A stretch of DNA of 64,000 nucleotides from Eutypella sp. D-1 (taxonomy: Eukaryota; Ascomycota; Sordariomycetes; Xylariales; Diatrypaceae). A program made the position numbers and the translations under genes. The DNA is taken from assembly GCA_023313575.1 (NCBI GenBank), contig JAJTTP010000001.1, positions 124,001-188,000 on the forward strand, in the 5' to 3' direction. Under the pieces are notes generated by a model. It made no database searches, was not told the DNA's origin, and worked only from the letters and a program-made list of their open reading frames with translations. The stretch's first letter is position 1, and each line of letters begins with the position of its first letter. This document shows positions 19,416-32,181 of the stretch, piece after piece.

Positions 19416-22400
19416 TGCAACAAGACTTGGAGTGAAACTTCCCTTGAGCTTGGCCAAGGCAGCTACTATTCCAACTTACCTTGGAACGAAAAACTAATAT
19501 ACTTGTCACCTAGGGTGCTCTTCATTTACAAAGTAATGACAGATAGAATAGAATTAGTTCGCGTTAGAAACCGACCAACGCCTTTACTCTTCAGATGGAG
19601 GCTCATATAGAGCAATATATGCGTAATCTGATACAATGTGCGGCTTTCTGGCCGTTTAAAACATACAAAGACTTCATAGCCACTACTACCAGGGTTAAAG
19701 TTATCATTGATAGTAGTTCCTTAATACTGCCTTGTAAGAAAGCACCCAGGCTCGGCTTTATCCTCCGGAAGAAACTTTCGGGATTGACTCCTGACTCTAT
19801 GAGTCTCCTATGATTACGTTCGCAACCTACGAAGCTTCTCCTACCATACTTTTCTAAGACCATCTATGACTCTCTGCCTCGTCCTGTGTAATGGTAATCC
19901 TGGCTCTAAGAGAAATAAATATATATAAATTCCATAGCTGAAAACGGTTACATACAAGCGTTTAACCCTAGAGCAAGACTCGACTCACGAGCTTCAGGAG
20001 TCCAGGCAGTCATCTGGCTCACTAATTGGATACCCAAGTAATATTAATCTTATCAAAATATTGGAATAGCACCCCGAGTTGCTTCTTGCTACGATGTGAG
20101 CTCACCTGGGCTGGAAGCTATAGAATACTTCTCTATGCTACCAAGCTGTGGGGGATACCAACCGCATTCACCCATACTTGTCGCATATCTACTAATTACA
20201 GGCACGAAATGGAGAATATTCTTATAAGCTCTGTGCTTTGAGTTGTTGATCACTACGATGTACTTGTTTTCATTTCCTACTATTAGTGGACACTGTTTAT
20301 AAGAGTTCATGGATGGTACTAATATCATGGTTGCTCAATGAAATACTAACATAGGTTCTACTATCACATATTTTAGTATAGCTTGTAGCTTCAAGGCTTC
20401 AATCAGAATTCCGAGTCTTCATCTACCGTAATCCTTGACCGTCATGGACAATCCCATGGAAAACAAATTGTTGACAGCAGCCGATGTTCTGATAGCTGTC
20501 GAGGCCATGTGCACTGCAGCGAGGCCGCCCTTCTCTCGTCCTAATTAGGTATCATGATTGGATGCAATCGGTGGCAGACTGTCGTTTCCGTCTTTTCAGT
20601 GCCACAATACTAGCTTTGCGTGACGGGGCTCTCAGTATCTACTACCCAGTCTTCAAGCCTTTGAAAATCAATTTCGGTGTTTGGTTCGCCAAGATATATT
20701 GTAGGCCGCGAGACCTTTCCCGAATTTGATGAATATGGTTGTCTCAGATTGGCCTTGGAGATACGAAGACAGTACATGGTATTCTTGCATTTGAATTTCG
20801 ACTACATGGTTAGCGTGCCCCAATGTGCTCCCTCGCGCCGTAAGATAATGATCTAGGCTATGAATAACGGCAGTCGTTAACTAGGGACGGTGAAACCCAT
20901 GCTGTAGATAGTCCTATCCGTGACAAATGACTTTGGCGTCCTGTCTTAACCGTGTAGTGTGTGGTCAGTCCCCCCATGCTATCTTGTCTGCTTGTCTCTG
21001 GCGGAGGATCTCGGTTTCTGTGGGGCAAGTGCCGGCATTTTGCTGTTTCACCGAGGGACATGGCTAACGACAGCGCCCTTGTGTCGCCGTGATATCATAG
21101 GTAATTCGGCTATAGATCCCGACGAGCCTTTAGTCGTGCACAAGCCGGCATTGCAGATAGCCGGGCTGTTTTGACCGCATGTTATAAGTAGCAAGGGTGC
21201 GAGGGCTCTTAATACCGGTTTTATAATGCGATGTCTCTGGGTTATATACCGTGCCAAGACACACCGTCGGTCTATCGCATTGCAAGGTGAACACACCGCG
21301 GCGACAGCGAGCGGCTGGCGGCATGATCGATATATATATCGCTAGCTGTATACGGAGCTCTCGCCGAAGTGTTGGGATGGATAGGACGAATAAAAGGATA
21401 ACCTAATCACCGGCGTTGTGCGACGCGGATTCAGGGGCGAACCCCTGCGAGAGAGGAGATTAGGCTCAACGTTAGTAAGTATGTCATCACATCATACCCC
21501 CTCTCATTTCCAAAGCGACGCCAGCAGTAAACTTGGATGGCTCGCTGCAGCTAGTCGGCATAACGATGCATGCACTTCCCCAGACTTGGCATCGTCGACT
21601 ACCGCTGCTTGTCGTGTCACAACATATAGAGGTCATGTGGAACACTTGTACACTAGTTGGTTGGTAGTGAACGAAGGACACCGATAACCGAGCAACTAGA
21701 AGGGGTTATAAATCTGCTACTTTCTAGCCGTATTGTCGGCACAATAGTCAGCATGTGATTGGAAAGGAAAGGAGGAGAGCGCCTCTCGGCGACGCGCCCC
21801 GCACTATGGCATTCTTACTTTATCTGTGAGAGTCTACGAACGCGACGTGATTTGGTGCGCACCCATAAGATTCAGCTGATATGCCAATGTTGAAGAGGAT
21901 TGTTGAGGACCTGAGTCACCAACATGCCTTCTTGGCAGCGTTTATAACCCCCCTGCCAATTCCCCGCACACGTCGGCGAAAATCAGACTAGGGTCAGGAG
22001 GGGAACACGAGGAGGGAGTAGAGTCTACCTAAGTTACATCGTGACACAGGGCGGTCGGGAAGATTTACCGGCCATGGGCGCGTCGTAGCGGAGTAGATGG
22101 TACAGCAAACTGAACCCACCAGGGCGCTCCTCGTCCCTAAGGCGGCCCGAATCTCCATATTACTTCAACATCGGGGGCGGCGAAAGGTCGCCTTGATTTC
22201 CAACCAATCGCAAGCGCAATATGGCTTCCCCAGGATCCCAAATTTTATTTCTGTCTTTATTATATTCCGTCGGCTTGTATACCTGTCTACTGTAATTTTA
22301 TGCATGCTCTGTAGTGGTCGCGCCGCCCTCGCCGCCCTTCTGCAGTTTATTTCACATTTTTCACATGCTTATGCCAATTATCTTATGATACTATGTATCT

Positions 22401-23757
22401 ATGTCCACACTGTCCACTGCACCACGCCGCCACTGCTACGTCTTTCAGTCATGGCAGGGAGGCTATGGGAGATTCGACTTAGGGAACAGCTAAAACGCGA
22501 TAACATGAAACATTGGAACGACTCAGAGTAATATGGATACTGGCTTAACGGATGCTCCCGCAGTTATAAGTCATACACTAGAGGGTATGGGGGCTATTAG
22601 TTTACTTAGTATAATTACTCCAGGTGTGCCTAGACTATGACATTTTCGGTCAACGCACCTTGTCACAAGCCTATACAGCAGAACATTGATCCCGTAACTG
22701 AACCCAATGGTATCCATAGCTCGGCAGTACTGACGTGGCGCGGCGGATGTTCACCTAATCGACCTGTCACATCAACTAGTCCTTATGGTTCCTGAACGAA
22801 CCTTCTAGCTTTAGAGATGACCATGATTATAGAAATGTCATCTGGCTACATAGTTATAGCGCCGACATAGTATTTTCCACAAAAGCGCAACCTAGCTGAA
22901 CCGAATATTCCGCGACCTTGTGTCGCACCTGATAGGTCCCCTAGGGTAGCTTCACAGGTTTCCTATGCTTACCCCAGATTCCCACCGTCGCATCTAGCCA
23001 ACCGTAAGCCAGCGGTTGATCGACTAGGGGTCCCCATCTATCCATCTTTTCGGATCTGAGGACCTATCTGTGTCAGGGGGTCAGCCGCTTGGAGGGCGAG
23101 GGGCTAAGGGATAGACGGCGCGAAGTTGCACAACTTCGAGGACTATGCGCCGTGGTGTGGTTCGTCGATTGCCAGCCCCCCTTCCGGATCCGGCATGGCC
23201 AACTGTGTCTTCGGCCTTATGCGTATCTTTGCATGTGCATGCAATGCAAGCCCGTATGTATAACTAATGCCAGGGCATGTTTTGTTTCGGCTAGCTACGT
23301 ACGATAGTTCGCTGATATGTTATACAGAGTCGGTGGGTGTCTTCGCTCTCAGAACCAAGAAGTGACACTTGCTCTATCATTCGTTCTTCTTTTGGTTCTC
23401 CCGTAAAGGCTGTTTTAACATGGTAATAATCTAGAAATGGGATATCGTAAAAACAAGTAAAGCCACCGCCCCGTACGTCACATCATGGAATTTCATCAAG
23501 CATTGTCCTTCCCATTCGTAGATCCAAAATCCCGGCTCCCAAATGGCCACCTTTCCCCTCAACCCCTGTCATAAATGAGACCAGCAGCACTCGCCAATCA
23601 ATGGAGGGGAAATATACAGGAATAATTCAGTCCAATCAAAGAATACATTTTTGCGTCGCTTCGTAACTCTCGTGCAGTCTTCGTACAGAACTCTTACATG
23701 CCAATAATGGCAGCTGGTTGAGTGACTTCACTCATGGGGTAGGGTAATGCAGGTGCT
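19416..23757. other. Gene-poor spacer
   Basis: No convincing gene. A 34-codon frame from an ATG at 20444 has ordinary coding-like composition but no recognised match. The stretch 21400-21470 has nested short inverted repeats (CCTAATC..GATTAGG and CAGGGG-CGAA-CCCCTG). A 144-codon ORF at 22097 is listed separately. The rest looks like decayed non-coding DNA. Confidence 0.45.
22097..22531 (+). CDS. Possible small hypothetical protein
   Basis: An ATG-started single ORF of 144 codons with one hydrophobic stretch near residues 50-75 and a basic C-terminus. I do not recognise it and see no introns or neighbours that support it. It stands alone in a gene-poor region, so it may well be a chance ORF. 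Confidence 0.15.
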   Translation: MVQQTEPTRALLVPKAARISILLQHRGRRKVALISNQSQAQYGFPRIPNFISVFIIFRRLVYLSTVILCMLCSGRAALAALLQFISHFSHAYANYLMILCIYVHTVHCTTPPLLRLSVMAGRLWEIRLREQLKRDNMKHWNDSE

Positions 23758-26215
23758 TTAGTGGACGAAGGGAAACCCATCCATAGTGGGGGCAGTACCA
23801 GCCATCATCCCACAGTCTAGGCCGAGCATGCCCGCAGTACTACTGCCGCCTTGCAAATTTCCGCCGAACTGCTGCTGTGCCCAATCCATCTCCTCGGAGC
23901 TGCCGCCCCAGAGCATGCCATCGAGGTCCCACAGACCGTGCTGGTCCATCATACCCATGATGCCGTACCCCTCGGGCTCGTATCCGATGGGCGACATGTG
24001 TAGTTCTGAGCCGTCTCCCAGGCTAGTAGGCAACAATCCAGAGCCGGAGTCTGTTGCCAGGCTGAGGGAAAGCGGACTAGTAGTTGTAGCTGTAGTAGCG
24101 CCACCGTTGCCATTCGCCGTCGCGTTTTGGGAAGCAGCCCGACGTTGCTGCAGACTAGGCTCGAGCTGGCGCGAGGCTTCGTACATGCGCCAGACAACCT
24201 CGCGGCTGCGCTTGGCGGCGAGCGACCAATCCTCCATGGCATCAAGCAGCTCGAGAATGGTCTCGATCTGCTTCTGCCAATCAGCGACGCGTGGACTGTC
24301 CCACTGCCAGAAGATGCTGACAAGCGGGATCATGGCGGCCTGGTAGAGGAACCAGACCGCGTTCCAGCCGGAGATCTGGTTGCGTGTCCACTCGCGCGCC
24401 ACGTCCTCGATGGTCTGCCGTGCTAAATCACGGCATGCCTCGATGGCCGCGATGTCGTGCTCTGTTGCATGTGACGCGCCACTACTCGCCAGATTTAGTA
24501 GCACAGGTCGGTGTAGTAGCATGCGCAGATTCTGGTACCGCCACTTCATGATGCAGCGGGCAATATAGAGCGGCTCCGCGCACGGGTCGCTCGTTCGCAG
24601 CAGCCACGGAAGGTTGCTGTACCAGTTGACCAGCTGCCCGTCAAGGTTGCACCTGTCCTCCGTCCGAAGCAGCGGCGAGATCGCTAACATGTCCTGGATC
24701 CCCGTCGCGATCTTGCAGAACTTGATGTTTTCGATCAGTGGCAGGATTCCCGCGTGTTGCGCCGAGTCTCGTCCGGCACCCATGCCCGCCTCTGGAGGAC
24801 GGATGTTGATCGCGGGGCCCCAGCGTCCGAAAGAAGGCCGTCCCATCGTCGTGGTTGCCCATGTGTCTAGGCAAAATAGGCTCCACCAGGTACGCCGCCT
24901 GGTCTCGGCCGCGGCGATCTCATTGCTGCTACCGGAACCGCCATGCGCTAGGCTCTCACGGTGCAGGCCTAGGGCGCTGGCCATCCTGATCGCGGCACCC
25001 AGCACTGCGTTTGCCATATTCGGCCGGTTAATATAGTGCAGGTAGTATCCACCAATGAGCGCTAGTGCCTGGACAGTCTCAATGTGACTACTACCGAAGG
25101 AGTCCATCGGTAGATACTCCATGGCGCGGTTATAGTAGTTCAGGTGGTTGTAGTCATCCGACTTCATGGCAGCAATGCTCCCCATAGCGAAGACCATGTT
25201 TAGCAGCGCGAGCCAGGGGGCGTCAAAACGTTGCCCCTCGAGGTAGTCCGCCCTGAAAGCTGCTTCGTCGAGCATAGGTACGAAGACATGGACTCGCTTG
25301 AAATAGGCGTCGATTAGGGTTTGGCCCTTCCATGACCAGGGAACCCGTTGGGGCTCCTTTGTGTTGGTGATCTTCTGTCTCATCGTCGGCATGTTGTGTG
25401 CCATCTCCACACTGTTGAGCGGTGGTGTAAGTGAGCCACGGAGGTTCGGCTGGACCTTGAGCATTACCATAAGCGCCGCCTTTATTGATGATGCTCCAAG
25501 GTATGATGATTGGCGGTCGACCGAGAGAGATAGAGCATTGACATCATCAGCCTCAATGGGGATGTTGTCACGACCCCGGCGTTCCTCATCCCACTCCGTG
25601 TCCCGAGATGGGAGAGGTTCTAAGCTGGAAAGGCATTGGTCTGATGATAGGGGTGATCCAATGTCGCCAGAGCCGGGTGATGTCTGTAGTGGTGGCGATG
25701 GAAGTGCGGTTATGTTGTCGTTCACGGGGCGGTCTAGAAGATTGAGCAGCTCCTGCCTCGGCAATGGCAGCAAGGACTGGATGTCGTGGTTAGGATATAA
25801 TCTCTTCAGGATAGACCGACATTCCTCAAGAGATTGAGAAAGCGCTTCCAGAGTCCTGTAATATCTTGTTAGATCCCCCAAGACCGGCACTGAACATTGG
25901 CTTCGGCAAACACATACTTTCGAGAAGGTATTACTCTTTGCCGGTGCTTGTCGTAGAAGCAGCGCTTAGGGGCCCGGCTGGAGAGGCACTGACCACAGGG
26001 CTGTTGGCCGTCACATCGGCTAGGCGCGTCTTAGTCAAGTCTTCATGAACCGGGAGTCAATAAGGGGTCACACACATTTTTCTCCGCTTACACTCTGCGC
26101 ATGCATGTGGCGTAGTAATGCGTTTTGATGTGCCGCTGCTGGATTTATTGCTGTCCGTCGAGTCTGTAGACTGCTTCCGGGGAGTAACTCCTTGGACTAT
26201 TGCCAGCGTTAGCAT
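23758..26215 (-). CDS. Zn2Cys6 fungal transcription factor
   Basis: Proposed exons 26215-26076, 26019-25918 and 25855-23758 (779 residues). The first intron cuts the zinc cluster. Splicing restores the six-cysteine pattern C-x2-C-x6-C-x5-C-x2-C-x8-C (residues ~39-66), starting HACAECKRRK and ending in RCFYDKHRQR. A short helical linker follows, then a Ser/Pro-rich stretch, and the fungal transcription-factor homology domain (about residues 255-500) with the usual FFKRVH-like opening, GLHRE and RRRTWW segments. The C-terminus is rich in Gly, Ser and Met and looks like an activation region. It should be a nuclear, DNA-binding regulator with a CGG-containing target. No adjacent pathway genes reveal its regulon. 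The start codon is uncertain because the frame remains open upstream. The large ORF beginning at 25890 includes intron sequence in its first codons. Confidence 0.85.
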
Positions 26216-29200
26216 CCGCAGTAGCCATGATGAACGAAGCTATGTAGACAGAAACCTACATGTATGGAACATCCCGCCCTGAGTGGGAATGGGGATTGAA
26301 GGTGCCATGACGTCTTGCCTTGGTCTTCAGGGGTTGATGAGCTGGTAAGGGGTTGACAGTAAGGAATATGAAATATAGTAAAGCTGTTGGAAATGACACA
26401 AACTGGATTTGGTCGTCATATATAAGCCATGCTCACACAGAGTACCTTGAGGAGATGCGGATAGATACGGTCGATCCGACCACCGAAGCGGCGGATAGAA
26501 GATATATTTATATATATATTAACTTGCAGCCGCCATGGTGTGGAGTTTGTGGAGAAGCCTGGAGGCAAAGGTGTGTGGTCGCAATCGTGTGGAGAAGCCC
26601 TTCCCCATGCTTCACCCACCCATCCTGCACTAGTTGGACCAGGAACAAGAAGAGTATATTAACTTAACAGAATCCCGTCCTATAGGATGGCACCTAGCTA
26701 GGTGGGCCACTTGTATTTAGGGGTACCAGATGAGCGTGAGGTTCGGTTGCAAATATATACCTGTGGAGATCAATGCCGTCTGGCCAAGTCAGGCTTCAAA
26801 AAATTCGTATATCATACTACTCATTGGATAACAGAGACCATGACTGGGCTGCACCAATTGGAATGGGTCGTAGAATAGTATCGAATGCGCATGAACGAGT
26901 GGCGTCCTGGATCTTGAATCTACTGGAGATCTTGATCGAGAGCAGAAGATAGACCATGAGTTCCAGGCCAAGAATTTCCATTTCCTTGATATATATTATG
27001 TACGGCCATCTCGCAGCATCATGCCACGCGTCAGCCGGCTTCCCTAGTAGATGACACAGCAGACTCGTGTAGATTAGAAACGTGAGATACAAGCCAGCGG
27101 TGTTGTTTCATCACAAGGTCCTTCCCTGTTGAGTCAAGCTAGGCTTTTAGGGCTGTTCATGATCTCGCAGGAAAGCCCACCTGCAAGCTCACCTATACTA
27201 TCAGTCCTTGGCGTTAAACTGTACGAGGTTGTTGCTTGTGGAGTGAAGATCCACAGCGTTGGGAATATCACCGCCTCGGCTCAATGGGAAAACTTTCCAC
27301 GAGCTAGTCCGAGTAGAAGGGTAATTTGAGAATGGCGTGAGGAGAACACCGGTGCAGATCAGATTTTGGAGAAATCTGATGGACTTTGGTGATTTCGTGT
27401 GGATAGAGGGGAATTTGGACCCCTTCGTCGATAACCCCTGGGCCCTGATGATCATCAACCTTATGGCTAGACACGACCCGCTATCCGCGATACCCTGACG
27501 ATCGTTTCTTGTGATTTCGGCCGCGATCTCTTGGAGGGGCCGAATGAGGGGCTATAACACAGGGCTAGGTTCTATTCGTGGATAGCCGGCCACTCCACAT
27601 GGTTCAGTCTCCATTGTGGGTAGCTAGAAGCCGGCGGCGAGGGTCATATCCCGCCATCTAGCAGATAACTAGGGTTTTGTCGGCGCCTGTTGCAAAGACC
27701 TGACCCTTTCTCTAAGGATTTAACTCTAAACAGCCACTGGCTCTTATTTCGGCCCAGGGACAGGGCCTACCCGCGAATGGGTTGCACTAGAGGTGAGGTA
27801 CGTGATGATGGTGGCTGTAGGTGGGAAGATCTACTAGCCGTCAGCACCTTTTTGCAAACATGCTAACGGCATTGACCTCCATTCATGGTTAGAAGACCGG
27901 CATTGGTTAGCTGGGTATCCTCCCGGCCGACATTGGGTGTGGATGCATCAACAAAACGCCGGCAAGCCAGCCGAGGACCGCAAGGTAGCGGCTGGGCATA
28001 GGCCATGTATCTATGTAGCACCCATCTCTGCAGGGGATCGATTGAGGATGTCTGCACATGCGGCCTCTCTTCCTAATCGTCGAAGGATCATGTACTCGTG
28101 ATCATATGTGATGATATACAGTACATCGAGCACCTGGGTGTGAATCTCGACGCTCATAACAAGGTTGTGATATGCCGTACACGTATGTCCTGTACCCCAG
28201 ACTGCCTTCTTCCCGGGGAAATACTACTGTGGAAGGACAGAGCTGCATGACATAATATAGCTACTATGGCTGGAGTCGGCTCTCGACAATAGTGCCTGAT
28301 TGAAGTTATGACAGGTCACTCGGCGAGATTTGCCTACTGATCCGGACGGACTCACATCTGTAAACCCACAGGCGGTGTTAGTATATACTTTGCTCAGCCA
28401 AGCAAACCGCCCAAGGTTGGTGCCGGACCAGGGGCGGCTCGGCTTTGGCGTTAATTAGAAACGTCATTTCATTCAAATGATGGCCTGGGGAGCCCGCTCC
28501 TGTAATTCAAGTTGTAATGGGCATCACAAGATCAAGGAAATAATCAGACGAGGCGTCTGGCTGTGATAACAAGGGGGCGCGTATCCTCGGTTAGAGTGGA
28601 TCGGAGAGAGTAGACAATGGTATGGCCAGCGCCTCATCTCGGATGGGCAGCACTTGCGACACACCATAAATCGTGAGTAGGCAATTGTCTACAGGTACTC
28701 ATGGTGCGCACGCAGCCACCATCACGCTTTAATCGAGGCGCGTGTGTCTTGTGTGTACTGTTGGATATCACTCCTTCATAGTTAATGCGTCGCTGAAGAA
28801 GTGAGATGCGAGTTGGAAGATGGCTTAACATGATCTGAGGATCGACACATCGCCAGTCCAATCCCACTGGCCCACTGAGCCCGGGATCCTTGCTCGCCCC
28901 GCTGTAGCTATCCGTTTACCCTGAGGGTATATGAAGGTACTCGGGCCTATCAAGGTCTTGGACTAAGCTTGTTCCCAGACAAGCTCTCATGAAGTTCCTG
29001 AAAACCATGGGAACGCCGTTCATCCTTTAACCGATCTGGTCTTTACTCAGGCAGCTAGACCTTTCTTTCGCCGTTGACCCTTCGTTAGCTCCCATGTGCC
29101 TATTATGTGCGTATGCAAGGTATGCCGCTACGCGTGTTTGGCCCCTGTCCTACCTAACCGGCTACCCATAGTCTAACTTCTTTGAGAAGACCCATCATGA

Positions 29201-32181
29201 CCGGGCTATATCGAAAAAGGAGAGGGTTACGGTCTTCGTTCCCGTAATTCCAAGGTGAGCGGCGAGGAGGGCCTTCAGTTTTTTTTTCACTTCTTAGCCC
29301 TGTGGTTCTTGGTTCTTCTTCCTCCCTTTCTTTTCTTGGCTTAACCTCTTACCCCACATTCTCGCCTGCGTCCGGGGAAATCGTTAGTCGTTGTACAGCG
29401 TGGTGGAGTGCAGTCCATTTGGGAGCACCTGACCTCGTTGTGTAGTAGTAGCAATATGAAAATTTGCCGCTCGCTTAAGCAGGCCTTGGGCTCGCCCAGA
29501 GAAAGATATAAAGGTGAGGTTACGACAAAGACGCAGTAATTCAGGAAGCGAGGCGGGGGAGGGGCTACGAGGGGGCCAAAAAGGAAACATCGCTGCGTAC
29601 ACGCGCCACACCACGTTTATTGTCCAGCCAGAATTGCGCAGCAGAGGCGGCACAGTGAGTAGGAAATGGGAAGGGTGGGACGACGAATCCGGCAGTCCAT
29701 GATCTTGGCGTTAACTATTCCCGGACGGGTATGCACTTGTGGGACTCATACTGCTGGCATACCGGCCCCCCTGCCGCCTGGAAAAGCATCAGAGGGTCAA
29801 GGATTAGTTAATTAACCCGCCAAGTTATTACTTACATAGGGTACTGCGTACCTATCGACCTATTTCGACCCTCCCATGTGGACGGCGGACCTTTTCGGGT
29901 TGCCATCGAGATGATCTGCATCGGATTAGGACGCCAAGCATACACACATGCCCTTCCACACCCTCGATACTACTTGATACGAGGGGAAACTCAGATATCC
30001 TGTTGAGAAATCAGGATAGACCTCAGATCTATGAGACATGGAACTGTGATCTGGCCTGTGTCGGGGAACTGCCTTGAACTCAAGAAAGTCAATAATTTGA
30101 CTGGCCCTGTTACATGGATGCTTAAAGCAAGGCCATGATGCAAGTTGAGCAAGACGATATCAAAAACCAGGTCAGCAAAGCTCCAGCCGCATTGTGGTAC
30201 GCGATTCGGTCGACAGGCACCAAGAAAAGCAACAGGGACGCCACTTGCTTCAAGGCTTGCAGCGTACATAAGCAGGGTGTTTCACGTGTAAGGCCAGGCG
30301 GCCGCCTATGTCCGGTCTAGCCCGAGTAAAGAAAGTAGTCAAGAACTCTAGAGCTCAAGGTTGCCTTCGCGAAGAAGATGTTTTGATTGGATCCATACCC
30401 TTTCTGCTTCTTCTTTTCGCTGTCGCAGCTGCTGGGCAGACAACGACTTGCGACCCCAGTTAGGATGCGAGACTGGGACGCTGATATTAAAATATTACTC
30501 TTTTTCCTTTTAGATCCCATTTCATTGGTGCGCCGGATATTAAAAGGGCACTCAGGGGCCAGTCCCATCCTATACCGCGAAAATTGGCGCGTATGTGCAC
30601 TATGCGCACACGGTAAGAATGAACGTAGGCACGCGCGCAACCTCCACCGTCTCCTCTCACTCGCTACGCCCCTATACATATTGCCATATATATCGGGCGG
30701 CTTGCTACGGCGTTCGCTATCGCGACTAGATTCTTCTGGAGCTTTTCCCTCGCCGCTTCTTCTTCCTTGGCGGCCCTTCCATCCATCCTATAAGACGGAC
30801 TCGCTTGCAGGCAGTCAGCAGTATTTCTCCAACTCTTTAATATCAACGAGTTCGGTCCTGTCGTTGGGGTTACCGGCGCCTGACTTGTCATGTTTTTCTC
30901 TCACTTTGGTTTTTGCTACCTTTTTGCTTCTTCTTCCCCGGCTCTCCCGGTAGGTAGACATACATCGCAGTCCCCTCCCCTCCTCCCTTAGTCGGCCCCC
31001 GCCTTCGCAACTATTCGGGGATTCGATGAAAAACAAATTACTGTGGTCGCATTGCGGATACCAACCCCTGTTCCTGGTCTATAATCTTCGTATGTAAGGA
31101 CTACGTAGCTGGCGGGCGGATAATCCTAGCCTGGCCGATACGGTGGATCCAGATATGTGATCGTAAGGCCGCCCATGAAGTCGATGAATATGTAGCCCCT
31201 TCTACCTAGCTGTCTAGGTATACTCGAACGACGTTTAGGCTAGTTTCGAATTTATAGGTGTTTGGGTGTGTAGGGAACGCATATTTCGGACGATTTATAC
31301 ACATGCTTTTCCGTCGAATCACCGGCCTGCCCTGTCTTGCCCATGGAGGGAATTGATACCTGATCGGGTAAGGACAAGATGTGATGGCATTCCAATGCCG
31401 ATCTTGAGCCTCGCTGGTCTTAATCAATGCCGAAAGCGGGATGGTTCGAGGTATCCTGCAGTAGGTATTACGCCGAAGTTAGAAGAGCTTCAAACATAAA
31501 CTAGAGCGTTTGATCACGTAGAGGAATTTGACGCATTCGTACGAGGGTAAGATAGCTGGGAGAAACACATTCATTTTTTGAGACATGTACATGCCTGGCA
31601 AGGCGCGAAGGATCCGTCAACTCACATATTAAAGAGAGAATCTCCTACAATGCCTATGTTCGATTCCAATAGTCTACACGAATGTCTATCGTTTGCGCCT
31701 CTCCCTAACAGATCACCTTACAAGCGTCACGGATGGAGATAGGCACCTGGGATCACAAAGCATAATCACAAAGCAAAGTTCATACGTTGCCAAACGACTC
31801 ACTAGCTAGCGGTGCAGTGGACTTCAACTGGACAGGTTGACAATCTTCGAGGCAGCGTTTCAGCAGAACTGCAGCACGGCCTCTATTTTTGGGTCCCGAA
31901 GAACGTATAATCTAACCCTATAACGTGGCTACTAGCAGGCGGTTGAGGTTACTGTCAGGACCTGCGGTCCGAACGGCTGTCTCCACAGCATCTCTCCATA
32001 AATCAAGATGGTAGTAGAGGGTAACATCGCAGCGCCGGCGGCTGCCAAGCGTCCAGGCTCTAATGGCGTATCCACCGTCTCCAAATCCACCACGGGTTGG
32101 GGCGGATCTACACCAGGAAGGCCGGGGAGGTTTTTTTTTTCATGGAGTTGAGTCTCCAGCTGTTCCCTTAGCGCGTGGCTC
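26216..32181. other. Six-kilobase gene-poor spacer
   Basis: No gene recognised. A 188-codon frame at 30387-30953 is pyrimidine-rich, full of Leu/Ser/Phe runs and without homology I know, so I do not call it. Frames over 31932-32285 overlap the 3' end of the ULA1-like gene in another frame. The composition is mixed and no clean terminal repeats were found. Confidence 0.45.

Noticed and set aside
21405..21475. tRNA-like fold
   Set aside because: Stems exist, but there is no TTCRA T-loop, D-loop or anticodon arm in the right places.
21370..21930. Possible second LTR from TGTTGGGATGG to CCAACA
   Set aside because: The bases flanking the two ends do not form a target duplication, and no second copy is present in the window.
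30387..30953. 188-codon ORF on the plus strand
   Set aside because: Pyrimidine-rich leader-like DNA giving Leu/Ser/Phe runs, with no recognisable domain and no supporting splice structure.
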